A stretch of 64,000 bases of DNA from Carnegiea gigantea (lineage: Eukaryota; Streptophyta; Magnoliopsida; Caryophyllales; Cactaceae): contig JAKOGI010002989.1 of assembly GCA_029747015.1 (NCBI GenBank), forward strand, positions 1-64,000, given 5' to 3'. A program made the position numbers and the translations under genes. Each line of letters starts with the position of its first letter. Within the stretch, counting starts at the first letter, position 1. Shown here one piece after another: positions 21,804 to 31,657 of this stretch. The notes beneath the pieces are model-generated. The model did no database searches. It was not told where the DNA came from and saw only the letters and a program-made list of their open reading frames with translations.

Positions 21804-22376
21804 TACTCCCCGGGTTGTTTGAGTTTGTCCTCAAACTCAAAGGGTTGGCAAGCCTCTCAAGAAAGGGGTCGCGCTTACAATATGGGAGCTTTTGGGGAAG
21901 GAGGTCACAGGGTATCACCTCTAGAGAGATATAGAAGAGGGTGAGGGGAGGATGATAAAACGGGTCATACCTGGTGAGGGGAAGAGGCGGAAGTGGGAAA
22001 TCTTCTTTGGGGGCAAGGGTTTGGGAAGGATGAATGAGGGTTAAGGCTTGTCGGTCCTTTTGTGACTTGGGGGGTTGGGAAGGTTGATGGAGGTTAAGGT
22101 GAATTCTTCTTGGGTCAAGAGTTGCTCAACTTCTTCAATAACCCCACATGCCTCCAACTCGGGGGCTTGGAGTTCGGTAGGGCGTACTTCTTGAATCAAG
22201 AGTTGTTCAAACTCTTCAGCAACCCTACATGGCTTCATCACTTCAAGGTCTTTAATCAAGAGTAGTGGATGTGAGGGAGATGGTGGCTTAGACTCTTCTT
22301 GTAAAAGTATCAAGTCTTTAAAAGACTCATACTCATGGTGCTCAGATTTGAGAAGAGTAGTAAAGAAGACTTCCAA
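21804..22376 (-). pseudogene. 3' coding region of element G with EQLL-type repeats
   Basis: Open from about 22376 to 22041 (minus strand). It carries two copies of a motif of the form CxVxExxEQLLxQE: CRVAEEFEQLLIQE and CGVIEEVEQLLTQE. The same motif appears in E and, as CGVLEGIEELLSQ, in P. The region continues, with stops and frame changes, towards the 3' LTR. It occupies the place where reverse transcriptase and integrase would be. I do not recognise a known domain and assign no function. Confidence 0.6.
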
Positions 22377-23941
22377 ATGAGGATTGTCTTTTGGTTGAGA
22401 GGGGAAGGACTTTTGAGAGGGGTAAGAGTGATTTTCTTACGGTCCTTGAGAAAAGAGTAAGTGTTCATCCGGCCATCATGGATGACACTTCTATCAAAAA
22501 GCCATGGTCTACCCAATAATATATGGCAAGCATCCATGGGGACTATATCACACCAAATCTTATCTTTATAGTTTTTCCCAATTGAAAAGGAAACAAGACA
22601 ACGGTGAGTAATTTGCAAACCTTTGCCTTGATTCAACCATTGTATGGTGTAGGGATTTGGACGAGGAGAGACTTGCAGCTTGAGTTTGTCCACCATCGTC
22701 TTTGAGGCAACGTTAGCACAACTACCTCCATCAATGATAAGGGAACAAACCTTGTCTCCTACGTTACACCTGGTGTGAAAAATGGCTTCTCTTTGCTCCA
22801 TGTCCTTTTGAGTGGCAATTCCACTCAAGGACCGGCGGATAACTAGCAATTCTCCTTCATCGGGGCCTTCTTCAACTTCTTCCAAACTTCCTTCTTCATG
22901 GTGCTCTTCTTCTTCTTCGTCATAGGCATGTTCATCCCATGCTTCTTGGTACTCCGCTAGGGAAACGATCCTCCTGTTTGGACACTCAGATGCATAGTGT
23001 CCCATACCTTGGCCCCGAAAGCAACGAACCTTGTCCTTTGATTTGGGTTCTTGTGTGGAGGGTTTTGGAGGGGTTGGAGTGGTGTTTTTGGTTTGTGATG
23101 GTGGGGAATTTTGTGGACGAGGAGGGTAGTACGGAGGCTTTTGTGTGGGGTAAGGACGAGAGAGAGGCTTGGATAGGATACTCTTTCCCTTTGATTTCTT
23201 TTGTTATTCTACCTTGTAGGCTAGAGAACTCAAATCATCAAGGGATGAATATGGTTGCAATTCAACAATATGAGCAATAGACTCATCAAGTCTGGTTAAG
23301 TATCTTACCAAGGTTTGAGAGTCATCTTCTTTCAAGTCGCATTTGAGTAGGAGTTGTTCAAACTCCCGAGTGTATTCTTCCACACTCTTGGATCCTTGCT
23401 TGAGTCGATGGAGCTTGAGATAATTGTCTTGCACATAGTGAGAGGGAAGAAACTTGGCCTTGAGTTTTTCTTTCATTTTGGCCCAAGTTCTGATTTTTCC
23501 CTTTCCATTCCTTGCTCTTTTCGCTCCAAGGTTAGCCCACCAGATTGAAGCATATTTTCTGAGTTTAAGGGCTACGAGTTTTACCTTCTTGTCCTCCGGG
23601 ATGTCCTCATATTCAAAGATCCTCTCAATGGTGTGCAACCAATCGAGAAATAAGTCCGGGTCAAGTTGGCCTTCAAATTCGGGGATGTCAATTCGGACAC
23701 CACCAATATTGCCTCCTTGCCTTCGTCTCCTTGGGGCTTCTTCGTCACTAGAATTGGCTCGGGATTGAAAGACTTCTTCTTCCAATTCGACCACCGGTAC
23801 ATGAGGATGAGAGGGAGTGGGGCTATGAACCCACCTTCGTTTTTCCTCCAAAAGTTGCCCAAGTTGAGTTCGAAGATAGGTGACTTGCGCTTCTAACTCT
23901 TCCACACGTGCTTGGTCGCTTCTTGTGGACTTTGTAGACAT
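22377..23941 (-). pseudogene. gag: gag-protease of element G
   Basis: Starts MSTKSTRSDQARVEEL at 23941 with a coiled-coil-like N-terminus, then the gag core (PEFEGQLDPDLFLDW, YASIWWANLGAKR, SVEEYTREFEQLLLKCD). A Gln codon has become TAA near 23203. After it come a proline-rich spacer and a zinc knuckle with a lost cysteine (CFRGQGMGHYASEC, where the second Cys is Gly). Protease follows with VCSLIIDGGSCANVAS and [10 protein letters not shown]. Without the stop this would be a complete gag-protease, but the altered knuckle suggests that RNA binding had already decayed. Confidence 0.85.
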
Positions 23942-23982
23942 GTTGGAGATGCTTTGAAGGAAGAATAGGCAGCAGGGAAAGT

Positions 23983-24162
23983 GGCACGGTCATGCAAGGG
24001 GGCACGGGCAGGCCGTGCTATGCTTCGACTTGAAGAAATGCAGAAAATTACCGTGGCACGGTCGTGCTTGGTGGCACGGGGGCACCGTGCTGCGTCTCGG
24101 CTTGCAGATTTCTGGAAAATGAATATGGCACGGTCGTGTGGTATGGCACGGGGGCACCGTGC
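23983..24162 (-). repeat. Three 36-nt GC-rich double-palindrome units at 72-nt spacing
   Basis: Units at 23983-24018, 24055-24090 and 24127-24162 (minus strand) in the leader between PBS and gag. Their starts are 72 nt apart, exactly as in element E. Arms are GGCACGG and CCGTGCC, plus a GCACGACCGTGC-type half. Confidence 0.85.
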
Positions 24163-24206
24163 TGCTTCTCTGGTCTTCGAGACTGGGTTTGCCGGTTTGT
24201 GCCTCT

Positions 24207-24235
24207 TTTTTTTTTTTTTGTTTTTTTTTTTTTTG
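24207..24235. repeat. Long T homopolymer tracts
   Basis: Two T runs of about 15 separated by one G in the leader of G. The corresponding leader in E has only short A-rich runs in this place, so the tracts have expanded. Length here may be uncertain in the assembly. Confidence 0.7.
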
Positions 24236-24291
24236 GTATGTTTGGCTTTTTGGGATGTATGTGGGTGTGATGTGGGTCACTTAAGAACCTT

Positions 24292-24304
24292 GGCTCTGAT
24301 ACCA
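24292..24304 (-). other. PBS of element G
   Basis: The minus strand reads TGGTATCAGAGCC, two bases from the LTR boundary at 24307. Confidence 0.88.
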
Positions 24305-24306
24305 AT

Positions 24307-25414
24307 TGATGTATATGTGGGTGGCAAGTGAACCAAATCAAACTCCAACTCAAAATAAGCCAAATTGGGAAGAGAAATGAAAGATGGATGAGATGGATGA
24401 AGAATTTCACTACACAAGAAAAAGGAATAGAACAAGATCTTGTAATTGAGATAATCCTTCACAGAGCCACTCAATGACTTGACCTTGGGCTAATTCTCTT
24501 GTCTTAACCAAGGAATCACTCCAATTGGAAAAGAAGAGAACCTAGAACACCACTTGAATTTGCCACAATTCAAGATATAGAACTAGGAATTTAGTTGCAC
24601 TTTTGAGAAACACACTCAAAGTACTTGTATTGCTTTGGAAATTTCTTACAATGCTGAATGAATAGCTTCGCACGCCCCTCCCCTTTTTATAGACTCAGCA
24701 AAAGACAATCAAAGGACTCAAATAACTCCTAACAATTAAAACTAGCTAATGAAAAGTCTAAGAAAAATGAAAAGACTCATCATAAAAGGGGTGGGGGAGG
24801 TTACAAGGAATATTCTAGGATTTTTGCAGCTGATTACATCAATCTAGAAGCATCTAAAACGTGCACAATATCAGCCACACAAATATATGTAACCTAAGAC
24901 TCTTCATATTCCCAGCATTAATCCTTGCAACTGCCTCAACTTCAACAGAGCATAACTTCCAGAATACTCGGCCAAATCACGCGTTCTTGGGCTTGTTAGA
25001 AAGCCCTGGAAGTCTATTTTCCAGAATGGGCTCATTTGCTCAATTTGGATAAGCGGTTTGAAAGTTATGGCCCAAACAATGCACCTATCTCAGACTGGAC
25101 TGGATCAGCATAACGTATCTTTGAGTGATATTTGCCCAATCAAATGACGTCCAAATTAAACAAACTTGGGCTTATTTGAAAGCTGAAATCTTAAACTTCA
25201 AAACCATGTGGAGCCTCAAGTTGTGGGACCACTTTAGGTAGGCCAAAAGTGCACACAAAAAGCGGGAAATTTCTGGATGACGGCGGCACTACCTCTTCGG
25301 GTATGAACGCCAATTCCGGCAAAGTTTGGCAACTTCCTTGACTTCTTGAAGCTTGAGTGAGTCCTCCTTGGGCTGAGCTTGATGGTCCTTGGGCTTCTCA
25401 CGATGGTCTCCATC
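24307..25414 (-). repeat. 5' LTR of element G, mosaic and truncated
   Basis: Matches 20650-21612 closely up to about 25267. The remaining 147 bases instead resemble the D-type U3 (positions 5703-5850). The usual TGATG...TTTC terminus is absent: the sequence passes directly into gag codons of H at about 25414. Confidence 0.75.
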
Positions 25415-25640
25415 AAGTCATCTCCACTGGATGAATCAAGGTTACGACTAAAGACTTGCTCTTGCCTTCTTGGTTCGAATTGATCAAGTTTCTTCATTCA
25501 CATTTTGCTTTTGCTTCAAAAATTGAGCTTGAGTTTCTTGCTTTTGTTGAGCATCCTCACGAATCTTCTTCGCCAACATTTTATTCTGCCTCATTAATGC
25601 TTCAAACTTCTCTCACAAACTCATGGTAAAACTCATCTTG
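25415..25640 (-). pseudogene. gag: gag N-terminal remnant of element H
   Basis: Conceptual start near 25640 (MSFTMSL then a stop), followed by a Gln-rich coiled-coil-like segment and RRQEQVFSRNLDSSSGDD, which matches the equivalent part of R (RRQEHVFSHHLDSSSDDE). It ends abruptly at the fusion with G's right LTR, before the gag core. Not translatable. Confidence 0.75.
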
Positions 25641-25756
25641 CTCACGGTTTGCGTTTGGATTCAAACTAAGAGTGTTTGGAATTTTAAGTGGGAATGAATT
25701 CTGGAAGTGGAGGGATGTACTAGGCCAAGAAAAAACCAAAGCTCTAATACCAAATA

Positions 25757-26628
25757 TGATATATCCTGGAAGGAAAACACTAATGCTCAAACCTGAATTC
25801 GAAGCTAATTGTAAAGCAAACTGAATTCAAGCTAAGTGCGAATAAATCCGTGAATAAATGAGTGAAAGAAGGATAAACCAAACTCTTATTTAGATAAGAA
25901 TCACCACTAAACTAGAGCTTAGGGTTCCTAAACTGTGATTAAGATACAGAAACACCACTTAATCAAGGTGTAAGACTTACTTGATCACCACCTTAATCGA
26001 CCAAATTAAGGATAAGCAAGTGAAGTATTTAGGGAACGAAAGCTATTTTCTCTCAATTCTGGGTTTTCATTCAATATCAAAGTCTAAGTTACAAAATGGC
26101 CATGCTAAAACATTAATACATGACCAAGCAAGCAACTAAGTAGCGAAGCAAGCTGGTGGAGGTTTCCCCCCTTGAAAGGAAACAGCTTCACTTGCTAAAT
26201 CCGCACACTTAAGGCTGAGCTAGATTACAAGCTTGCTTGACATAAACTAATTATAACCACAATGTTAAGGAAAGCAAAACAAATGATGTACTTAACTTTA
26301 ATACAACTTAATTAAGCTAATACACCAGCATTACTAGCAAAATGAGGGGAAAAGCAGCCATAAAGTGAATCATCTTTTCGGCTATCCAATTGGAATGCAA
26401 TGTGCATTTGTTCCCTTTTTGCTCTCATTGAGTGGACACATCCCAAGGCTTCTCAGCAGCAAATCATGGTGTTTCCTAGCTGCTTGACTAGTGATTGAAG
26501 CAAGCAAGCTGGAAAGGAGCTGAGGAAACCCTTTGAAGAAGGAAAAACATGCAGCACTCAATCAGGTTCTCTAAATAATTTTTAGCCCAATTTTGTGACA
26601 TTCCTTCCATCAATCAAAAATGAGTATG
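25757..26628 (-). repeat. 5' LTR of element H, PBS-side part
   Basis: Starts at the PBS side with the complement of ...GATATATCA. It contains loop-conserved hairpins TTTAG/CTAAA (25889-25911) and GATTAAG/CTTAATC (25937-25964). It is interrupted at GTATG by solo LTR J; the rest is 28273-28619. Confidence 0.8.
25889..25964 (-). promoter_or_regulatory. Twin loop-conserved hairpins in LTR of H
   Basis: Arms TTTAG/CTAAA at 25889-25893 and 25907-25911, and GATTAAG/CTTAATC at 25937-25943 and 25958-25964. The second loop is exactly the complement of TGGTGTTTCTGTAT. Confidence 0.7.
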
Positions 26629-28267
26629 TGATGTACCTCCCGAGGGTTAATGCTAATACTCAATTGAAGAGTGAAAGCTTAAAACCAAGAGAGAATACAA
26701 TCAATACAAAACCAAGGAAAGTGGGACGTAATATGCTGGTTGTGAGGCAGCAAACACGTGAGATAGGATGGGTTTTAGAATCAAGGGATTCTAAATGATA
26801 AAACAAAAGAAGGAAACACCAAAGAACACCAAGGGGAATCACACGGGTTTGTGAGGTCCGAATGAACACCTTAAGCAATTCAAGTTGTTTCAAAGGGTTT
26901 GGATAGTCTAAACTCTTACTTTGATACAGAAACACCACTAAGTTTGAGTTTAGGGCCCTTAACCTCAATTAGGATACAGAAACACCACCTAATTAAGAGT
27001 TAAGACTTACTTGATCACCACTTAGTTCGGCCTAAACTAAGATAAGCAAGTGAAGTGTTTGGTTGCACTAAGGCACGAAAGCACAAAGCTCTCAAAGAGG
27101 TTTTTGATTCAATTCTGATATATCTCAAAATGAACAACTATGGCACTTTAAATAGGCCTTCAGAAAATACGAAATGAGCTTTCCTTCTAAGCAAGGAAAG
27201 TTATTAAGCTAATCCTAAACTAAGTAGTGCACGGTTTAAGCTTTAACATACATAAGCTGAAAGTTTAAGCTACAAAACACAAGATTTCCTTCTTAAACTC
27301 TTTCCTAAGCATTAAGAAACCTTGTTGACTCAATTTCCCTTCAAGAGAGGTAAGTTTCACACGGCTGCCACCTCAAAAGGTTGAGAATGCATGGCTGCCA
27401 TGTAGAGTGAGTGTGGCCGGTTCATAGCTTGCCAAGTGTCGCCTTCTTCTTGCTTACACGTGTCTCACTCCTATGTGGCTGAGTGGCAGCTTACTAAGCA
27501 GCTCAAGGTGACCAAGTAGGAAAGCACACACCTCTAGCAAACCCATCTAGGAGGGAAAACCACCTAGCTAAGTAATCGGGTGTCTAGGTGCCGGTTTCTG
27601 ACTTGTCTTGTGCTTCATGGTTGACACCTCAAATGCTGAGTAATCTGAGCTTTCTTTACATGGAAGGAAACCTTAAGATGTCTAGTTTACCCTCCTTTTT
27701 GAATCAAAGCATTTGGACGTCATTTGCACCTTGAAATAGGTTATACCCAAACCATGCAGAATTGGATCCAAAACAGCATAGGACTGAAAATGAGCTTCGT
27801 TCACTGACCAATTGAACTCCAAATCTGGTAATTCCAATTGGACATGAAATCTAAGATCTTGGTGATTCTAAAAAGGTAAAAATCCAAGGTTTAGACCACC
27901 ATTAAGCTTATCAAATCACATACCCAAAAATCGGGTACATTCTGTTTGAACTGGTAGTTTGTATATCTTGGTTTTATTAGCTAATTTGAGAGAGTAAATG
28001 AAGTCCAAATTGGGGTGAAACTTGATTTTCTAGAAAGCTGACTTCTTTTAAACTTCAATCCCAATGCAAGATATTGGACTTAAACCTTAAAGGGGTTTAC
28101 GTAATTAACCTCTCAAAACCGGGTTTGCTATTGGAAGCAAACCTTGACCTGCTGTTTTAGGTCTAAAACAAAATGAGGATGATTTATTCATCCTTAAACC
28201 AGCATATTGAGCTTACCTAATTGATTTGATTCTTTTTAAAACAAAAGGGATGGAGGGATTTCCATCA
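26629..28267 (-). mobile_element. Solo LTR J
   Basis: An LTR of 1639 bases in reverse orientation, from the complement of ...TACATCA (26629) to ...TTTCCATCA (28267), flanked on both sides by GTATG (26624-26628 and 28268-28272). No PBS or interior is left. It resembles the LTRs of A and M over part of its length. A loop-conserved hairpin AATTAGG/CCTAATT is at 26967-26994, and a decayed one lies just before it. Confidence 0.9.
26967..26994 (-). promoter_or_regulatory. Loop-conserved hairpin in LTR J
   Basis: Arms AATTAGG and CCTAATT around the complement of TGGTGTTTCTGTAT. A second site about 50 bases to the left has the loop but a mismatched stem. Confidence 0.7.
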
Positions 28268-28272
28268 GTATG

Positions 28273-28619
28273 ATTTTAATTTCAGGCCATGGGGGGACTC
28301 CTTAGGGTGTTTACAAACTCCCCTGTCAAGAAATCAAGGTTAAATCATGTTTAAGTCGAAGATTTGTACTAAAACATTTTACCATGCTGTTTTGAACCAA
28401 AACTAGCAGGTTGGACAAGGCCTTGATCTGTTGACTTCGATTGTGCATGATTGATTTTAAATGCTTGGACCTGAAAGCTAACATCATAAGGAACCCAAAA
28501 ATGCAAAAAAATCACTCTTCTCTAAAATCTAAACCATTCCTTGGACTTTGGAACTTGCATTGGACCTTTTAAGACTCTCAAGGCCCTCTTCTTCATCTTG
28601 GCTATATGGGATTCCATCA
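28273..28619 (-). repeat. 5' LTR of element H, U3 part
   Basis: Continuation of 25757-26628 beyond solo LTR J. The outer end GGGATTCCATCA corresponds to the LTR start TGATGGAATCCC, like the LTR of R (TGATGGAATCCTGCC). Confidence 0.75.
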
Positions 28620-28951
28620 CCATCATATTCTGGGATTTAAACTTTAAAATCATTTGTATTAGCTTGAATCCATGGTTCTGGTCTTATCATCCTTGAGGGT
28701 TCATCCTCATTAGATGAATCTAAGGTATGACTAGACACTTGTTCTTGCCCTTTTGGATCAAATTAGAGTGGTTCTTCATTGACTTATTGCTTTTTTTTTT
28801 TCAAAAAAGAACCAAGCTATTTTCAAAGATACTCATTTTGAGCCTTAGTTTCTTGTTCACGTTGAGCATCTTCACTGATTTTATTGAACAGAAACTCATT
28901 CTACCTTATGAGTGCGTCAAATCTCTCTTCCAAACTCATACTAGTACTCAT
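28620..28951 (-). pseudogene. gag: gag N-terminal remnant of element L
   Basis: Read leftwards from ATG 28951: MSTSMSLEERFDALIR, then several stops replacing Gln and Arg codons, a coiled-coil-like stretch, and QEQVSSHTLDSSNEDEPSRM. It stops where H inserted. Same gag type as A, H, M and R. Heavily decayed. Confidence 0.75.
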
Positions 28952-29070
28952 GATGATAGTAGCTAGGTACGGTTTGTGTTTTGGGCAGAATAGGATGACT
29001 GTTTGGGGTGGCTTCGGGGCATGTGGGGGTTGGTTTTAGGCCAAGATGAAACTTGCTCTGATACGAAATT

Positions 29071-29963
29071 TGATTTATCTGTAGAGGAGAATCAGGAATA
29101 CTCAAGATTGAGTCCAAATGCTAAACTAAGCAAGCTGAATTCAAAGGTGAGTTTAAGTGATATCACAGTTGGAATGAATGAATAGGATAGAACTAAACTC
29201 GCTCTTAGATACAAAAACACCACTAAGATTGAGTTTAGGGCCCTTAACATGAATTAGGATACTAAAAAACCACATAATTAAAAGTTAAGATGTACTTAAT
29301 CACCACCTTAATCGACCTAATTAAGGATAAGCAAGTGAAGTGTTTAAGGGATACAAAAGCAAATGCTCTCAATTCTGATTCTGTATTCAATGTCAAAGTT
29401 AAGTACAACACAAGCCCTCTAAGGCCGTACATACACGGCCCTTAGGCAGAATACTAGCAAAGGAGGTTTCCTCCTTATGAAGGAAATGTCTAAGTATGCT
29501 TAGCTAGGCACTTAGGACTAATCTAGTTTACAAGCTTGATTAATCTAAGACCAATTACAACCAAAATACAAGGAAAACAAGACAAATGATCATACTTATT
29601 CTTAATACATGTATTTAATCCTAATACATCAGCTTTACTAGAGAAAAGAAAGAAAAGCAGCCATAAAGCGAAACCCCTTTTTGGCATACCAATCAGACTA
29701 CAAGGTGTTGAATCTTCCTTTCTTTTCTCATTGGCTAGGCTCTTTCCAATGCTTATTTATAGCATATGGTGGTGCCTCTTGTAGCCTTGAATGTGATTGA
29801 AAGTAGAAGCAACCAAGCAGCTAAGCAAACCCTTAGAGGAAGGAAATTACACCTAGCACTAAAACAGGTTCTAGAACCTATTTTCAGCCCAGTTTTATGC
29901 CTTCTCTTAAACCAATCAAAACTAAGCATGATTTCATTTCTAGACCATGGGAGGAAACCTTAG
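29071..29963 (-). repeat. 5' LTR of element L, PBS-side part
   Basis: Begins TGATTTATCTG next to the PBS; the remainder is 44535-45119 (total about 1.48 kb). One clear loop-conserved hairpin TCTTAG/CTAAGA at 29203-29228; a second site is decayed. Confidence 0.8.
29203..29228 (-). promoter_or_regulatory. Loop-conserved hairpin in LTR of L
   Basis: Arms TCTTAG and CTAAGA around the complement of TGGTGTTTTTGTAT (one base different from the N/Q loop). Confidence 0.7.
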
Positions 29964-31077
29964 TGATGGAACCCTACCTAGCCAAGACCTCGTCCGTGAT
30001 GAAACAAGTCCAACTCGTCCCAGAACAAGGTCCCAAACCAAGAAGATGGCTCATCTTTTGCAAGAAGTTCAAGCTGAATGAAACGGGCTAACTGGCTAGA
30101 ACAAGCCCGGTTTTGTGCACTTGATTTCTTAAGCTACATTGTGGCTTAAGATTTATATTTTTGCATTTTTGGAATCCTCATGATGTTAACTTTCAGGTTC
30201 AAGCATTGATTTCCAATCACACACACAAGAGGATGGAAGATCAAAGGCTTCTGTCCAACCGGTCAGATTGGGACCAATTTTGCATGGTTGAATGTTTAGG
30301 TTTGATTACCCCAGTTAGACATTGTTTAACCTTAATTTCTTGGATGGGGGGGTTTATAAACATCTTAAACTTCCCCCCCCCCCATAGTTAAAATCCAAGT
30401 CATATCCATTTTTGCAATGGTTAAACCAAGCCTAAAAACAGGGTTCAATTCTGTCCTTGAACCCAGTTTGATGTCCCGGCTTATTTTTGCCTCCACCGGT
30501 GGGTTTTCTTCACTTCAACTGATATGGCACGCCCCTCAAGGCTGGGCACACGTCTCAAGGCACCAATGATCAGCTGCAACCTTGGGAAGAACGGCCAATG
30601 AGAGAAGAGAGACAAAGAAAGATGTTCCTTGCTTCTCATTGGACAGCCGCAAAGGAGAAAGCCACTTTTCGGCTGTGCACATGCCCATTTGCTGAGTTTC
30701 TAGCTGTTTACACTTAAGTACAAGTTAATTAAGTTGTAATAATCATTTGTCTTGCTTTCTTTACTAGTTTGAATGTACTTTGATTAGTCTTAAGCTCACT
30801 TTACAACCGGTTAGCCCTAACCGAGGAGATTAAGGCTAATTAACACCTTTCCTCCTTAGGAGGGTAAGGTGAGGTGCTTGCCTACTTGCTTGCTAGCCAG
30901 AATGATTGTAAGGCATGTAACAAAAGCAAGTTTCGGCCATTTTGGAAGGGATACTTCAGACTTGAATGAAAAACTTCCTAGAGAGCATTTGAAAGCTTTC
31001 TCTGAAATTCTTACTTGCTTATCTTAGTTTAGGCTAAACTAAGTGGTGTTCAAGTGAGTCTTAACCTTGATTAAGTG

Positions 31078-31113
31078 GTGATTCTGTATCTTAATGTGAT
31101 TCTGTATCTTAAT
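31078..31113 (+). repeat. 18-bp tandem duplication inside hairpin 1 of M's 5' LTR
   Basis: GTGATTCTGTATCTTAAT occurs twice in a row. The 3' LTR has it once (44090-44107). The duplication inserts a second loop-plus-arm and would distort the hairpin in the 5' copy only. It arose after insertion. Confidence 0.85.
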
Positions 31114-31414
31114 CAAGATTAAGGACCCTAAACTCAAAGGTTGGTGGTGATTCTGTATCCAATCCTAGAGTTTAGTTCTATCCTAACCGAGTTCATCTCA
31201 CCGGTTTCTAAGTGAAGTTATTAGCTTGAATGCTCACTTGATTTCTTTCACTTAGTGTATCCTTCATATCCCCTCATCGATCCACTCCATTTACCTTCAT
31301 ATACATCCTTTCCCATGATTTCCATTTCACCGAAAGGCTTGAAATCAACCTAGAATTCAAGAGCCTTCATACCGTGCAAAACTGGACTCTTCTAGTTTCG
31401 TGGGCAGCAAGTTG

Positions 31415-31450
31415 GCACGGTGTGGCCGTGCATACAAGCACGACCGTGCC
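31415..31450 (+). repeat. 36-nt GC-rich double-palindrome unit in LTR of M
   Basis: Single unit with arms GCACGG and CCGTGC around TGTGG, then GCACGACCGTGC, 36 nt in total. The 3' LTR copy is 44409-44444, with one arm base changed. Confidence 0.8.
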
Positions 31451-31539
31451 ACTCTAGGCCGTGACAATTCCTTAAGTTTAGTCTCTTTTGATGTGAGGTT
31501 AGCTTGGGTCTTCTCTTCCCTTGAGCTTTACATCATATT

Positions 31540-31551
31540 TGGTATCAGAGC
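31540..31551 (+). other. PBS of element M
   Basis: TGGTATCAGAGC, four bases after the LTR end. Confidence 0.9.
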
Positions 31552-31657
31552 TACGTTTCATCTTGGCCTGGTATTGAACCCACACATTCAAATTTCTTTC
31601 TTCTCCCATTCACAAAACACAAGTCAGAATTCGTTCATTCCTTGAACAAGTACGAAC

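Larger units (their letters stand above)
20650..25414 (-). mobile_element. Element G: gag-protease element lacking pol enzymes
   Basis: Minus-strand element with 3' LTR 20650-21803, interior 21804-24306 and right-hand LTR 24307-25414. It encodes gag and protease. Instead of reverse transcriptase and integrase it has a short region shared with element E (the CRVAEEFEQLL-type repeats). The right LTR matches the left over about 960 bases and then switches to D-type U3 sequence, ending fused to the gag of H. No target duplication can be confirmed, so the right end is probably a recombination or deletion junction. Confidence 0.8.
25415..28619 (-). mobile_element. Element H: truncated Ty3/gypsy element with solo LTR J inside
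   Basis: Minus-strand remnant: the start of gag (25415-25640), leader, PBS complement with one change (25741-25752, GCTCTAATACCA) and 5' LTR 25757-26628 plus 28273-28619, split by solo LTR J. Everything beyond the first part of gag is lost at the junction with G. The right LTR end GGGATTCCATCA abuts the gag of L, so H had inserted into L. Confidence 0.8.
29964..31535 (+). repeat. 5' LTR of element M
   Basis: About 1572 bases, TGATGGAACCC to TTTACATCA. It differs from the 3' copy by a long C run near 30371, an 18-bp tandem duplication in the first hairpin (31078-31113) and scattered substitutions. It carries one 36-nt GC-rich unit at 31415-31450 close to the PBS. Hairpin 2 (GGTTGG/CCAATC, one G-U pair) is at 31139-31164. 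Confidence 0.9.

Noticed and set aside
24207..24235. Poly(A) tail of a LINE or processed transcript (as poly-T)
   Set aside because: It is interrupted by G, lies within the leader of G between PBS and gag, and has no adjoining LINE sequence or target duplication.
26595..26798. Possible small host gene next to solo LTR J
   Set aside because: The frame crosses the H LTR, the GTATG duplication and the J LTR end, so it cannot be an old coding unit. No similarity recognised.
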